Assembly (NCBI RefSeq): GCF_013149785.1 | Contig: NZ_JABEZU010000004.1 | Coordinates: forward strand, 271,930 to 335,929 | Reading direction: 5' to 3' | Source: Isoptericola halotolerans | Lineage (GTDB): Bacteria > Actinomycetota > Actinomycetes > Actinomycetales > Cellulomonadaceae | Length of the DNA stretch: 64,000 nt | Position numbers and translations under genes: made by a program | Part shown: in pieces, positions 34,922 through 44,495 of the stretch | Numbering within the stretch: the first letter of the stretch is position 1 | How the letters are laid out: each line of letters opens with the position of its first letter | Notes under the pieces: generated by a model | Told to the model about the DNA's origin: nothing | Databases searched by the model: none | The model's input: only the letters and a program-made list of their open reading frames with translations

Positions 34922-37840
34922 TCAGTTCTCACCGAGAGGCTCGGCGTAGGCGTCGATGGGCGGGCAGGAGCACTGCAGGTTGCGGTCCCCGTGCGCCTGG
35001 TCGATCCGGCGGACCGGGGGCCAGTACTTGCCACGGCGCAGGCTCGCGACCGGGTACGCACCGTCCTCGCGCGAGTACGGGCGTTCCCACGCGGCCCCGA
35101 GCAGCGACGACGCGGTGTGCGGGGCGTTACGCAGAGGGGAGTCCTCGACCGACCAGCGGCCGGCGGCGACGGCGTCGATCTCGCCGCGGATGGCGATCAT
35201 CGCCTCCACGAACCGGTCGAGCTCGGCGAGGTCCTCGGACTCGGTCGGCTCGACCATGAGGGTGCCGGGCACGGGGAACGCCATCGTCGGGGCGTGGAAG
35301 CCGAAGTCGACCAGCCGCTTGGCGACGTCGTCGACCGTGACGCCGGTCTCGGCGGTGAGCCGGCGCAGGTCCAGGATGCACTCGTGGGCCACCAGGCCGT
35401 TCGCCCCGGCGTAGAGCACCGGGTAGTGGCCGCGGAGCCGGGAGGCCACGTAGTTCGCCGTGAGCACCGCGTTCTCGGTGGCTGCCGTCAGCCCGTCCGG
35501 GCCCATGAGCGCGAGGTAGGCGTAGGAGATCGGCAGGATGCCGGCCGAGCCGTGCGGCGCCGCGGACACCGGCGGCACTCCCCCGGCCGCCGCGTCGCCG
35601 CCGGCCGCCGTGCCCGACGGCGCGGGGTCGCCCGGCAGGAACGGCACCAGGTGCTCGGCGACCGCGACGGGGCCCACACCCGGACCGCCGCCACCGTGCG
35701 GGATGCAGAACGTCTTGTGCAGGTTGAGGTGCGACACGTCGCCGCCGAAGCGCCCCGGGCGGGCGAGCCCGACGAGCGCGTTGAGGTTCGCCCCGTCGAT
35801 GTACACCTGACCGCCCGCGTCGTGTACAGCAGCGCACACCTCGCGGACGTGCTCCTCGTAGACCCCGTGCGTGGACGGGTACGTGATCATGATCCCGGCC
35901 ACGTGGTCACCGTGCTGCGCGAGCTTGGCGTGCAGGTCGTCCAGCTCGATCTCGCCGTCGTCGGCCGTGGCCACCACCACCACCCGCAGCCCGGCGAGGG
36001 CCGCCGACGCGGCGTTCGTCCCGTGCGCCGACGCGGGGATCAGCACCAGGTCGCGGACCTCCTCGCCCCGGGAGGCGTGGAAGGCGCGGATGGCGAGCAG
36101 CCCCGCGAGCTCACCCTGCGAGCCCGCGTTGGGCTGCACCGACACCGCGGCGTACCCGGTGATCTCGGCGAGCTGACGCTCGAGAGTGCCGATCAGCTCC
36201 GCGTAGCCCTGCGCCTGGTCGGCGGGCACGTAGGGGTGCAGGTCGGCGAATCCCGGCCAGCTGATGGGCTCCATCTCCGCGGTGGCGTTGAGCTTCATGG
36301 TGCACGAGCCGAGCGGGATCATCGTGCGGTCCAGCGCCAGGTCCTTGTCGCTCAAGGACCGTAGGTAGCGCAGCATCGCCGTCTCCGACCGGTGCTGGTG
36401 GAACACCGGGTGCTGCAGGTACTCGGTCCCGCGCAGGAGCGCGTCGTCCAGGCCGACCCCTTCGGCCGCATCCGCCGGTGCGGCGCCGAACAGCCCGAGC
36501 AGCGCCACGACGTCCGCCTCGGTCGTCGTCTCGTCGCAGGCGATCTGTACATGGTCGCTGTCCGCCACGTACAGGTTGTACCCCGCCTCGACGGCGGCCG
36601 CACCGACCGCTGCGGCACGGCCCGGCACCGCCACCCGCACGGTGTCGAAGAACGCCCCGTGCTCGACCTCGGTGCCGGCGGCACGCAGCCCGCCCGCGAG
36701 CGCGACCGCCCGGCCGTGCACCCGCTCACCGATCGCCCGCAGACCGTCCGGACCGTGGTAGACCGCGTACATCGACGCCACGATCGCCAGCAGCGCCTGG
36801 GCCGTGCAGATGTTCGACGTCGCCCGCTCGCGGCGGATGTGCTGCTCGCGCGTCGCGAGGGCGAGCCGGTACGCGACCGCGCCGTCGGCGTCGACCGAGA
36901 CCCCGACGAGCCGCCCGGGGAGCTGGCGCTCCAGACCCTTGCGCACCGCCATGAACGCCGCGTGCGGGCCGCCGTAGAAGAGCGGGACGCCGAACCGCTG
37001 CGCCGACCCCACGGCGATGTCCGCACCGAGCTCACCGGGGGAGACCAGCATCGTCAATGCCAGCAGGTCGGTGGCCATGGTGACCAGCGCGCCGCGCTCC
37101 TTCGCCTCGGCCACGACGCCCCGCGTGTCCAGCACGCGGCCCGACGCCCCCGCCTGCTGCACGACGACGCCCACCAGCCGGCCCGGAGGGAGCGTGCCGC
37201 CGTCCGCCTCGAACGCGGCGATCCCGGCGTCGAGGCCGTCCTCCAGCGAGAGCACGACGACCGGCAGCCCCACGGCCTCGGCACGGCCCTGGGTGACGGC
37301 GAGCGACTGGCCGAACAGCTCGGCGTCGAGCACCACGTACCCCTGCTTGGCCCGCGACGCCCGCCACATGAGGGCGACGGCCTCCGCGACGGCGGTCGCC
37401 TCGTCCAGCAGCGAGGCACCGGCGATCGCCAGGCCCGTCAGGTCCTCGACCACCTGCTGGAAGTTGAGCAGCGCCTCCAGACGGCCCTGGGAGATCTCCG
37501 GCTGGTACGGCGTGTACGCCGTGTACCAGGCGGGGGACTCGAGCACGTTGCGGCGGATCACCGGGGGAGTGAGGGTCGGGTAGTACCCCAGGCCGATCAT
37601 CTGGCGCTTGACCTGGTTCTTCGCGGCGATCTGGCGCAGGTCGTCCAGCACCTCGGCCTCGCTGCGCGCGGCCGGCAGGTCGAGCGGCTCGCGCTCACGG
37701 ATCGACGCGGGGACGGCGGCGTCGACGAGCGCGTCCAGGTCCGCGTAGCCGAGCTCGGCGAGCATCGCGCTCGTCTCGTGACCGCGCGGGCCGATGTGCC
37801 GGTCGGCGAAGAGGTCCGGGTCGAAGGGGGAGTGGGTCAC
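34922..37840 (-). CDS. gcvP: glycine decarboxylase (P protein)
   Basis: A 972-residue full-length GcvP with both homologous halves fused. It starts [20 protein letters not shown] and has the PLP lysine K709 in [16 protein letters not shown]. It also has [16 protein letters not shown] and [11 protein letters not shown]. It decarboxylates glycine and loads the aminomethyl group onto lipoyl-GcvH. An Ala/Gly-rich insert (about 745-770) follows the PLP region. First gene of the operon, placed directly after the tandem glycine riboswitch. The GTG start at 37840 is the family start. Confidence 0.97.
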   Translation of the reverse strand: MTHSPFDPDLFADRHIGPRGHETSAMLAELGYADLDALVDAAVPASIREREPLDLPAARSEAEVLDDLRQIAAKNQVKRQMIGLGYYPTLTPPVIRRNVLESPAWYTAYTPYQPEISQGRLEALLNFQQVVEDLTGLAIAGASLLDEATAVAEAVALMWRASRAKQGYVVLDAELFGQSLAVTQGRAEAVGLPVVVLSLEDGLDAGIAAFEADGGTLPPGRLVGVVVQQAGASGRVLDTRGVVAEAKERGALVTMATDLLALTMLVSPGELGADIAVGSAQRFGVPLFYGGPHAAFMAVRKGLERQLPGRLVGVSVDADGAVAYRLALATREQHIRRERATSNICTAQALLAIVASMYAVYHGPDGLRAIGERVHGRAVALAGGLRAAGTEVEHGAFFDTVRVAVPGRAAAVGAAAVEAGYNLYVADSDHVQIACDETTTEADVVALLGLFGAAPADAAEGVGLDDALLRGTEYLQHPVFHQHRSETAMLRYLRSLSDKDLALDRTMIPLGSCTMKLNATAEMEPISWPGFADLHPYVPADQAQGYAELIGTLERQLAEITGYAAVSVQPNAGSQGELAGLLAIRAFHASRGEEVRDLVLIPASAHGTNAASAALAGLRVVVVATADDGEIELDDLHAKLAQHGDHVAGIMITYPSTHGVYEEHVREVCAAVHDAGGQVYIDGANLNALVGLARPGRFGGDVSHLNLHKTFCIPHGGGGPGVGPVAVAEHLVPFLPGDPAPSGTAAGGDAAAGGVPPVSAAPHGSAGILPISYAYLALMGPDGLTAATENAVLTANYVASRLRGHYPVLYAGANGLVAHECILDLRRLTAETGVTVDDVAKRLVDFGFHAPTMAFPVPGTLMVEPTESEDLAELDRFVEAMIAIRGEIDAVAAGRWSVEDSPLRNAPHTASSLLGAAWERPYSREDGAYPVASLRRGKYWPPVRRIDQAHGDRNLQCSCPPIDAYAEPLGEN

Positions 37841-37880
37841 GAGGAGCGCTCCGAGGGTCGGTGGAGGAGGACCCTCCCCG

Positions 37881-38078
37881 CTCTGTCATGGGACCTGAGA
37901 GTTTTGCCGGTCCGCCTCGCGGGGCGCGCCGACTTGCACCGTCGGTGGGCCGTCCGCCCCCAGGGCGTCCGACCACTTTTCAGAGTTGCCTCGCCGCGAC
38001 GGTACGGGGGCCTGAGAGATTCCCGGGGAGGGTTTGCTCCTTCGGCGCCGGCCGGGGCCGGGCTCTCCCGACGCGGTT
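37881..38078 (-). promoter_or_regulatory. tandem glycine riboswitch
   Basis: Read on the minus strand, two aptamers follow each other. The first runs from GGGAGAG through CCGAAGGAGCAA and AATCTCTCAGG to GGCGAGGCAACTCTGAAAAG. The second has CCACCGACGGTGCAAGTC and ACCGGCAAAACTCTCAGG. These are the conserved glycine-binding core strings. The element ends about 40 bases before the gcvP start, so excess glycine would switch on gcvPTH. Confidence 0.88.
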
Positions 38079-38122
38079 CGAGCGGCTATGCGGTTGTGCG
38101 GCCGCTGGGGCCGCGCGTCAGT

Positions 38123-38383
38123 CTACCCACGCGGTCCCGGGTGCCGGCCGCCGGCGGGTGCGGGGAGCCGTTCCCGCGAGCGGTCGGTCAGGAGGAAGAC
38201 CGCCGGGCCGACCACCGGCACGGCCAGGACGATCAGGAACCACAGCACGCCAGCGACGCCGGTCGCCCAGGTGGAGGTCCACAGCTCCTTCAGCGCCCAG
38301 GCCGTCAACGCCAGCGCGGCGAGCGCGAGGACGGACCAGCCGACGTCGTAGGCGACCGGGGCGAACTGCGGCAGGGGGTCCAC
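38123..38383 (-). CDS. small membrane protein with PLD-nuclease N-terminal-like (PLDc_N) domain
   Basis: An 86-residue protein with two hydrophobic helices. The second, VLWFLIVLAVPVVGPAVFLL, followed by TDRSRER, is the hallmark of the PLDc_N superfamily. The domain occurs alone in many actinobacteria, with unknown function. A GTG start is used. It lies just upstream of the gcv riboswitch and in the same direction. Confidence 0.8.
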   Translation of the reverse strand: MDPLPQFAPVAYDVGWSVLALAALALTAWALKELWTSTWATGVAGVLWFLIVLAVPVVGPAVFLLTDRSRERLPAPAGGRHPGPRG

Positions 38384-38434
38384 CCGACCAGCCTAGCGAG
38401 GCCCGGGTCCGCACGGTAGGACCGCCGCCCCACC

Positions 38435-39343
38435 TCAGCCGAGCTCGAGCTGGCGAGCGACGTCGACCATCGCGTCGACGACGGCCCGTACCGCCGGCCC
38501 GGGCTCGTGCCGGGTGGCTCGGTGGCGCACGATGACCCGTCGCGACCCGAGGCCCGGCATCGCGACCACGTCGACACCGTCGGGCAGCTCGCCGCTCTCG
38601 ACGGCGAGCGCCGGCAGCATGGCGATGCCTTGCCCGGCGGCGACGAGCGCGAGCGCGGTGTCGAAGTCGAAGTAGGCGTGCCGCGGCTCGAGCGTGGCCC
38701 CCAGGGAGCGGCCGAGGCGGCGCAGGGCGCGGTCTGCGGCGGTCCCGCCGACGGCACCGACCCATGGCAGGTCGCGCAGGTCGTCGAGCCGTTCCGGCGT
38801 CGGCAGCGACACGGGCACCACGAGTCGCCAGGGCTCGTCGAGCAGCGGGATGTCGTGCGCACCGCGGGGGGCGGGGGCGTCGACGTCGCCGTCGTGCTCC
38901 AGCAGCACGACGTCGAGGTCCCCGGCCCGGAGCATCCGCACCGACTCGGCGGGCTCGTGCTCGCGGACGTCGATGGTGACCCCCGGGTGCTCCTCGGCGA
39001 GCGGTGCGAGCAGGGGCGCGACGACGGCGCGGATGGCGGACTGGAAGGCGCCGACCTTGACCGTTCCGGTGACGCCCTCGCCGAGGTTCGCGATCTCCTG
39101 GCGCGCCTCGAGGAGCTCGGCCTCGATGCGTTCGGCCACGTCGGCGAGCACGCGCCCGGCGGGGGTGAGGCTGACTCCGCGGGGGCCTCGGTCGAGCACG
39201 GGGAAGCCCTCCTCGGACTCCAGACGCGCGATTTGCTGAGACACGGCAGAGGGCGTCACGTGCAAAAGATCTGCCGCGGCGAGGACGCCTCCGGCACGGT
39301 GCACGGCAAGGAGGAAGGCAAGCCTTCGTGGGTCGGTAGCCAT
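38435..39343 (-). CDS. LysR-family transcriptional regulator
   Basis: A 302-residue LysR protein. The N-terminal winged HTH has FLLAVHRAGGVLAAADLLHV then TPSAVSQQIARLESEEG. The C-terminal ligand domain has VGAFQSAIRAVVAPLLAPLA and FDFDTALALVAAGQGIAMLP. The divergent neighbour is a small membrane protein (39484-39870) with a 140-base shared control region, the usual arrangement for a LysR target. Confidence 0.93.
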   Translation of the reverse strand: MATDPRRLAFLLAVHRAGGVLAAADLLHVTPSAVSQQIARLESEEGFPVLDRGPRGVSLTPAGRVLADVAERIEAELLEARQEIANLGEGVTGTVKVGAFQSAIRAVVAPLLAPLAEEHPGVTIDVREHEPAESVRMLRAGDLDVVLLEHDGDVDAPAPRGAHDIPLLDEPWRLVVPVSLPTPERLDDLRDLPWVGAVGGTAADRALRRLGRSLGATLEPRHAYFDFDTALALVAAGQGIAMLPALAVESGELPDGVDVVAMPGLGSRRVIVRHRATRHEPGPAVRAVVDAMVDVARQLELG

Positions 39344-39483
39344 GTAGCAATACTAAGTTGGTTCTGCAGAAACATTCAATTGCGCTGAACGAGTTTCGTG
39401 TCGCACCATGGTCCACGGCGCCCGCCGGAGAACACTGCCCGAGGCCGGCGCACACCCCACCCATCCCCCGTGAGGAGGCTCGT

Positions 39484-39870
39484 ATGTCGCCGTACCTGTT
39501 GTTCGTGGTCACTGTTCTTGGTTGGGTCGGCGCGATCGTCGGCCTCATCGCCTACCTCCAGGTCTCACGGGGTCGCTGGGCCCCGACCTCGCTGCCGTTC
39601 CAGCTCTCGAACCTCTGCGCCACGTCGCTGATGTTCCTCGTGGCCGCGGTGAACGGCGTCTGGCCCTCGGCGGCGGCGAACATCGCCTGGATGGTCATCG
39701 GTGCCCAGGCGCTGCTGGTGATCGCCCGCGCCCGCCGCGCGGCCCGCCCGACGACGGTCGAGCTCCCGCTCGTGGCGGAGGACGTGGCGATCACGCGCAT
39801 CGACGTGACGCCCGCCGAGCCCGCGGTCGAGCGCTTCGCGGTCGCCGCCCCCGCACCCGTGCTCCGCTGA
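39484..39870 (+). CDS. three-helix membrane protein (CBU_0592-like)
   Basis: A 128-residue protein with three hydrophobic helices (YLLFVVTVLGWVGAIVGLIA, LCATSLMFLVAAVNGVW, NIAWMVIGAQALLVIA) and a cytoplasmic C-terminal tail rich in Val/Pro/Ala. The layout resembles the CBU_0592 family of small integral membrane proteins, function unknown. GAGGAGG precedes the ATG. It may be regulated by the divergent LysR protein. Confidence 0.75.
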   Translation: MSPYLLFVVTVLGWVGAIVGLIAYLQVSRGRWAPTSLPFQLSNLCATSLMFLVAAVNGVWPSAAANIAWMVIGAQALLVIARARRAARPTTVELPLVAEDVAITRIDVTPAEPAVERFAVAAPAPVLR

Positions 39871-39899
39871 TCGACTGATCCACGGGCGGGCGGCCCCGC

Positions 39900-41069
39900 T
39901 CAGAGGCTCTGCTGCCAGGCCACGATCCGGTCGACGGCACGCGTGACGACGTCCGGGGCGGCCGCGAACGACAGCCGCACCCAGTCGTGGCCGCGCTCGC
40001 CGTCGAAGTCCGTGCCCGGCGTGATCGCGACGTCCGCCTCGGCCAGCAGGCGGGCGCAGTACGTCACCGAGTCCAGACCGAACCGGGACACGTTCCCGTA
40101 GAGGTAGAAGGCGCCGTCGGCCGGCGCCACGGGCCGCCACCCCAGCTCGCCGACACGGTCCAGCAGCGCGGTGCGGGACGCCGCGTAGCGCTCCACGTTC
40201 TCGGCGGCGGCCGCGTAGCCCGCGGCGGAGAAGGCCGCGATCCCCGCGTGCTGGGCGAGCGCCGGGGGAGACAGGGCGACGTTGCCGGCCAGCGCGTCGA
40301 CCGGCCCGACCAGCTCGTCGGGCAGCACCAACCACCCGAGCCGCCAGCCGGTCATCGCCCAGTACTTCGAGAACGAGTTCACGACGACGGCACCACGGTC
40401 GGTGTGCACGGCGGCCGTCGCCTGCTGGACGTCCTGGCTGTAGGCGATGCCGTGGTAGATCTCGTCACTGATGAGCCGCACCTCGTGCTCGGCACACCAG
40501 CGGGCGACGGCGTCGAGCTCGGCCGGGGCGATCATCGTCCCGGTCGGGTTCGCGGGGGAGGCGACGATCACACCGTCCAGCCCTCCGCCGTAGTAGGCCT
40601 CCATGAGCTGGGAGACCGTCGGCTGGTAGCGGGTCTCGGGCCCGCAGTCGAGCTCGACGACCTCGCAGCCGAGCGCCGCGAGGATGTTCTTGTACGCCGG
40701 GTAGCCGGGCCGGGCGAGCGCCACCCGGTCCCCGACGTCGAAGGCGGCCAGGAACGCGAGGACGAACGCTCCGCTGGAGCCGGTGGTGACGGCGATCCGC
40801 GCCGGGTCCACCTCGACGTCGTACCAGCGGGCGTAGTGCCCGGCGATCTCGGCGCGCAACGCGGGCACGCCCCGCGCCTCGGTGTAGCCGAGGTCGCCGC
40901 GCCGCAGCAGGTCGGCCGCACGTTCGCGGACGACGTCGGCGGCGCCGGTGGACGGCTCCCCGGCGCACAGGTTGAGCACGTCGTGGCCGGCGGCCCGGCG
41001 CGCGTTGGCCGCGGCGAGCACCTCCATGACCGCGAACGGCGGGACGTGGCTGCGGCGGGAGACCTTCAT
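39900..41069 (-). CDS. class I/II PLP-dependent aminotransferase
   Basis: A 389-residue fold-type I aminotransferase. It has LNLCAGEPSTGAADVVRERA, VTTGSSGAFVLAFLAAF, SPANPTGTMI, LISDEIYHGIAY and the PLP lysine in VVNSFSKYWAMTGWRLGW. A C-terminal arginine for the substrate carboxylate is in HDWVRLSFAA. It is closest in feel to aspartate/aromatic-type enzymes. Donor and acceptor are unknown. Another in-frame ATG nine bases upstream is possible. Nearby genes give no pathway context. Confidence 0.9.
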   Translation of the reverse strand: MKVSRRSHVPPFAVMEVLAAANARRAAGHDVLNLCAGEPSTGAADVVRERAADLLRRGDLGYTEARGVPALRAEIAGHYARWYDVEVDPARIAVTTGSSGAFVLAFLAAFDVGDRVALARPGYPAYKNILAALGCEVVELDCGPETRYQPTVSQLMEAYYGGGLDGVIVASPANPTGTMIAPAELDAVARWCAEHEVRLISDEIYHGIAYSQDVQQATAAVHTDRGAVVVNSFSKYWAMTGWRLGWLVLPDELVGPVDALAGNVALSPPALAQHAGIAAFSAAGYAAAAENVERYAASRTALLDRVGELGWRPVAPADGAFYLYGNVSRFGLDSVTYCARLLAEADVAITPGTDFDGERGHDWVRLSFAAAPDVVTRAVDRIVAWQQSL

Positions 41070-41109
41070 GGGGACCATGATGCCGCGCGCGGCGCGCTGA
41101 GCGAGCCGG

Positions 41110-41463
41110 TCAGCGCGGGCACTCCTTCGCGATCTTCTTCTCGAGGTAGCCCTCGATGTCGCGCAGCTCGTCGATGCGCGTGCGCACCTGGGAGAGCTGC
41201 GCACCCAGGACCGTCTTCTTCTCCTCGACGGTCATCGAGCCGTCGTCCCAGTGCCGCAGCCGCCCGGCCATCTCCCGCAGGGTGAACCCCACGAGCCGAC
41301 CGAGCCTGATCAGCTGCAGCCGCTCGGAGGCGAGCGGGCTGAACGCACGGTAGCCGTTCGGTCGGCGAGCGACGTGGCGGTGGTCGAAGAGCCCCAGCTT
41401 CTCGTAGTGCCGGATCGTCGCCGGGGTCAGGCCGTGGAGCGTGGCGAGCTCGTTGATCGACAT
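41110..41463 (-). CDS. MerR-family transcriptional regulator
   Basis: A 117-residue MerR regulator. The winged HTH (INELATLHGLTPATIRHYEK, LGLFDHRHVARRPNGYRAF) is followed by the dimerisation helix with IRLGRLVGFTLREMAG and a coiled-coil tail ending IAKECPR. There is a single C-terminal Cys only, so it is not a classic metal sensor. It is divergent from a small membrane protein and SMP-30-like gene whose promoter has the 19-base spacer expected of MerR targets. Confidence 0.92.
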   Translation of the reverse strand: MSINELATLHGLTPATIRHYEKLGLFDHRHVARRPNGYRAFSPLASERLQLIRLGRLVGFTLREMAGRLRHWDDGSMTVEEKKTVLGAQLSQVRTRIDELRDIEGYLEKKIAKECPR

Positions 41464-41465
41464 GG

Positions 41466-41496
41466 TTGACCTTGCAGCAGCTGCATGGTTCATGGT
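41466..41496 (+). promoter_or_regulatory. MerR-type promoter with elongated spacer
   Basis: A -35 TTGACC (41466-41471) and a -10 CATGGT (41491-41496) are 19 bases apart. The spacer contains the dyad TGCAGCAGCTGCA (41473-41485). MerR proteins activate such overlong promoters by distorting the DNA. The plus-strand gene at 41535 is the expected target. Confidence 0.65.
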
Positions 41497-41534
41497 CGGC
41501 AGTGTCGCACGACACATCCCGACCAGGAGGTCCG

Positions 41535-41873
41535 ATGAAAGAGCTCGCACCGACCCGTGCCGTGGCGCTGGCACTGAGCGCCGCCACCTTCGCCTTCTTG
41601 TTCATCCACGACACCTTCCGGCTGGACAACCTCTTCCTCGTCCCCGACCTGCTGCTGTGTCTCGTGCTCGTGATCGGGGCGCTGCTCCCTCGGCGATCGG
41701 CCCGGCCGGTGCTCCTCGCCGGCTTCGCTGCCGCCGCGGCGGTCTTCAGCGTCTCCGTCGCCTCCTACGCCGTGCGGGGAGACCTGGGGCTGGCGAGCCT
41801 CCTCGGCGTGGTCCTCAGCCTGGCGATGGTGGTGCTCCTGACCCGCGCGCTCGCCGTCGAGCAGAAGCCGTGA
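41535..41873 (+). CDS. four-helix membrane protein
   Basis: A 112-residue integral membrane protein with four hydrophobic segments (AVALALSAATFAFLFIHDTF, VPDLLLCLVLVIGALL, PVLLAGFAAAAAVFSVSVAS, LASLLGVVLSLAMVVLL). No family recognised. CAGGAGG precedes the ATG. Its stop overlaps the next start (GTGA), so it is coupled to the SMP-30-like gene under the MerR promoter. Confidence 0.8.
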   Translation: MKELAPTRAVALALSAATFAFLFIHDTFRLDNLFLVPDLLLCLVLVIGALLPRRSARPVLLAGFAAAAAVFSVSVASYAVRGDLGLASLLGVVLSLAMVVLLTRALAVEQKP

Positions 41874-43087
41874 CGCACACGAAGTCCCTGCCCCGCGCCG
41901 TGCGACGGGCGACACGGGTGTCGATGGCGGCGCTCGCCGCGCTGGTCGCCGCCGTGCTCGCACTCGTCCTCTTCTTCCCGCCTCCAGGCGGCTCGTTCCA
42001 TCCCACCGCCTGGTCGCCCGGTCCCGGCTTCTCGGTCGACGAGGCGAAGGTCGACCGCGACCTCGCCGGGACGACGACGCCGTACGTCGGGGAAGCCGTC
42101 CGCGGCCCGGAGGACATCGAGATCGACGAGCACGGCCGTCCGTACACCGGGACCCAGGACGGCAAGATCGTCCGTGTGCTGCCCTCGGGCGACACCGAGG
42201 TCCTCGCCGAGGTGGGCGGGCGACCGCTCGGCCTCGCGTTCGGCCACGGGGGCGACCTGCTCGTCGCCAACCATGGGATCGGCCTGCAGAGCGTCTCGCC
42301 CCAGGGGGAGGTGGCTGTGCTCACGACCAGGGCCGGCGGACGTGCGATCCGCTCCGCGAACGACGTCGCGGTGGGCAGCGACGGCACGGTCTACCTCTCC
42401 GACTCGAACCCGAAGTACAACAGCACCGAGATCCCGGGCCTCGCCTCGTACTCGCTGTACGACTTCCTGGAAGGGCGCGCAGCCGGCCGGGTGATCGCGT
42501 ACGACCCGACGTCCGGACAGAGCACCGAGCTCGTCACGGACCTCCACTTCCCCAACGGCATCCTGCTCAGCGAGGACGAGACCGCACTGCTGGTCACGGA
42601 GTCCACGCGCTACCGGATCAGCCGGCACTGGATCGCCGGGGACCGAGCCGGTGAACGGGAGACCTTCCTCGACGACGTCCCGGGCATCCTCGACGGCATC
42701 ACCCGGGACGAATCAGGCCTGATCCACCTGCCCATGTACGACCGCGTCGACGCGCTCGACAGGTTCGTCCTGCCCGGCACGCTGCTCCGGCACGTCACGG
42801 TCCGGCTACCTCCCGCCGTCCTCGGTGCCCGGGAACCACTGTCGGGCTCCATCCTCACGGTCGACGCCGAGGGGGAGACGGTCCGTCAGCTCACCGGCTT
42901 CCACCCCGCCGTGTCGAACATCGCACTGCTGGACGGCGCGTACCTCCTGGGAACCCTCGAGGGTGCCGGCCTGCGCACCGTGACCGTCCCGCACCGCTCG
43001 AGCGCAGCAGCCGCAGGCAGCGGGCACACGACCTGCTCGTCCGCGCACCTCTGGGTACCGTGGCCGCATGGAAGCGCACCGGCGTGA
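41870..43087 (+). CDS. membrane-anchored or secreted SMP-30/strictosidine-synthase-like beta-propeller
   Basis: A 405-residue protein with one N-terminal membrane helix (VSMAALAALVAAVLALVLFF). A six-bladed propeller of the SMP-30/strictosidine-synthase-like type follows. Landmarks are GPEDIEIDEHGRPYTGTQDG, LGLAFGHGGDLLVANHG, NDVAVGSDGTVYLSDSN and FPNGILLSEDETALLVTEST. Relatives are lactonases or hydrolases. It is coupled to the upstream membrane gene by GTGA. The last 20 bases overlap the following gene, so the final residues (about 25, Ala/Ser/His-rich) may not be conserved. Confidence 0.87.
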   Translation: MTHTKSLPRAVRRATRVSMAALAALVAAVLALVLFFPPPGGSFHPTAWSPGPGFSVDEAKVDRDLAGTTTPYVGEAVRGPEDIEIDEHGRPYTGTQDGKIVRVLPSGDTEVLAEVGGRPLGLAFGHGGDLLVANHGIGLQSVSPQGEVAVLTTRAGGRAIRSANDVAVGSDGTVYLSDSNPKYNSTEIPGLASYSLYDFLEGRAAGRVIAYDPTSGQSTELVTDLHFPNGILLSEDETALLVTESTRYRISRHWIAGDRAGERETFLDDVPGILDGITRDESGLIHLPMYDRVDALDRFVLPGTLLRHVTVRLPPAVLGAREPLSGSILTVDAEGETVRQLTGFHPAVSNIALLDGAYLLGTLEGAGLRTVTVPHRSSAAAAGSGHTTCSSAHLWVPWPHGSAPA

Positions 43088-43631
43088 GCGTCACCCCGTC
43101 GATCCGGGCGGCCAGGCCGCGGACCAGGACCCGGCCCGCCGGGCCGCGCAGTACCGCGTGGACCGCGAGATCGCTCGCGAGCAGGCCGGACAAGGACGGG
43201 ACGGCGGTTCACCGGACGCCCTGGACGCACCGGACGCACCTCCACGCCGCCGGATGGACGACCGCGCCCTGTGGGTCGACACGGTCGTCGACCAGGCGAT
43301 GCGTCGCGGCGAGTTCGACGACCTGCCCCTGCAGGGCAAGCCGCTGCCCGGCATCGGCGGCAGCCACGACCCCGACTGGTGGTTGAAGAACCTGGTCGAG
43401 CGCGAGCAGATCACCGGGCTGCTGCCCGCTGCGCAGCTGCGCGCGGAGCACTCCGCGATGGACGCGACGCTGGACCAGGAGCACGACGAGCAGCGCGTCC
43501 GGGAGATCGTCGCGGACTTCAACGCCCGGGTGATCGACGCGCGGCGCCAGCTCACCGGCGGTCCGCCGGTCGTCACCCCGACCCGTGACGTGGAGCGCGA
43601 GGTGTCCCGCTGGCGCCAGCGGCGTCGGTAG
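43068..43631 (+). CDS. DUF1992 (DnaJ homologue C28-like domain) protein
   Basis: A 187-residue protein. After a highly charged N-terminus of about 60 residues comes the DUF1992 block: VDTVVDQAMRRGEFDDLPLQ, GKPLPGIGGSHDPDWWLKNL and a helix with LPAAQLRAEHSAM. The domain is named from eukaryotic DNAJC28 and has no established bacterial role. The start overlaps the SMP-30-like gene by 20 bases, so the two are probably co-translated or the start lies further in. Confidence 0.82.
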   Translation: MEAHRRERHPVDPGGQAADQDPARRAAQYRVDREIAREQAGQGRDGGSPDALDAPDAPPRRRMDDRALWVDTVVDQAMRRGEFDDLPLQGKPLPGIGGSHDPDWWLKNLVEREQITGLLPAAQLRAEHSAMDATLDQEHDEQRVREIVADFNARVIDARRQLTGGPPVVTPTRDVEREVSRWRQRRR

Positions 43632-43641
43632 TCTCGCCCGC

Positions 43642-44445
43642 ATGACCTGCACCGCCGCCGAGCTCGTGACGCGCACGACGTCGGCCCTCAGGCTGCGCGC
43701 CCGCCCGACGACGGTCGACGGGCTGGTCGCGGGCGACCCCTCCGCCGTCGTCCGGGGCGTGGCCGTGACCACCCTGGCCTCCCTGGAGGTCCTCGATCGG
43801 GCGGTGGCCGTCGGCGCGAACGTCGTGGTGACGCACGAGCCCCTCTTCTACGACCACCAGGGCGCCGCGACGGCGGACCTGGTCCGTGAGTCGGACCCCG
43901 TGCACGCCGCCAAGGCCGCGCTCGTCGCGGAGCACGGGCTGGTGGTGTGGCGGATGCACGACGCCTGGCACGACCGCCGTCCCGACGGCATCGACGACGG
44001 CACGGCCCGGGCGCTGGGCTGGACGCTGGACCCGCAGGGCGCGGCGACCGGCGTCGCCTGGTGCGACGTCCCGACGACGACGGTGGGCGCGCTGGCCCGG
44101 CACGTCGCCGACACGCTCGGCTCGACGCAGACGCGCTACGTGGGCGACCCGCACCGCACGGTGCGTCGCGTCGGCCTCGACCTCGGTTTCCGCGGGTTCG
44201 CGCGCAACCGCGCCCTGCTCGGGTCGGCCGGGATCGACGCCGTGGTGGTGGGGGAGGCGCACGAGTGGGAGACCGTCTCGTACGCCACGGACCGTGCCCG
44301 GCTGGGCGGCGCCGGCCTCGTCGTGGCCGGCCACCTGCCCAGCGAGCAGGCGGGGATGAGGCTGTTCGCCGACGAGCTGCGCGCCGTCGTGCCGGGCCTG
44401 CCGGTGGCCTTCCTGCCGACGCCGGACCTGCTGACGGCGGTGTGA
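43642..44445 (+). CDS. Nif3-like dinuclear-metal-centre protein
   Basis: A 267-residue NIF3/DUF34-family protein. It has VDGLVAGDPSAVVRGVAVTT, the metal-site block VVVTHEPLFYDHQG and a C-terminal VVGEAHEWETVSYA with VVAGHLPSEQAGM giving further His/Glu ligands. Family proteins bind two metal ions and are linked to GTP cyclohydrolase-like or phosphatase roles, but the activity is unsettled. It is shorter than the long NIF3 form, lacking the central PII-like insert. Confidence 0.87.
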   Translation: MTCTAAELVTRTTSALRLRARPTTVDGLVAGDPSAVVRGVAVTTLASLEVLDRAVAVGANVVVTHEPLFYDHQGAATADLVRESDPVHAAKAALVAEHGLVVWRMHDAWHDRRPDGIDDGTARALGWTLDPQGAATGVAWCDVPTTTVGALARHVADTLGSTQTRYVGDPHRTVRRVGLDLGFRGFARNRALLGSAGIDAVVVGEAHEWETVSYATDRARLGGAGLVVAGHLPSEQAGMRLFADELRAVVPGLPVAFLPTPDLLTAV

Positions 44446-44495
44446 GAAGCGCCCGCCGGGTCGCGCGCGCCCGGCGCGCGGCCTAGGTTTCCGGC

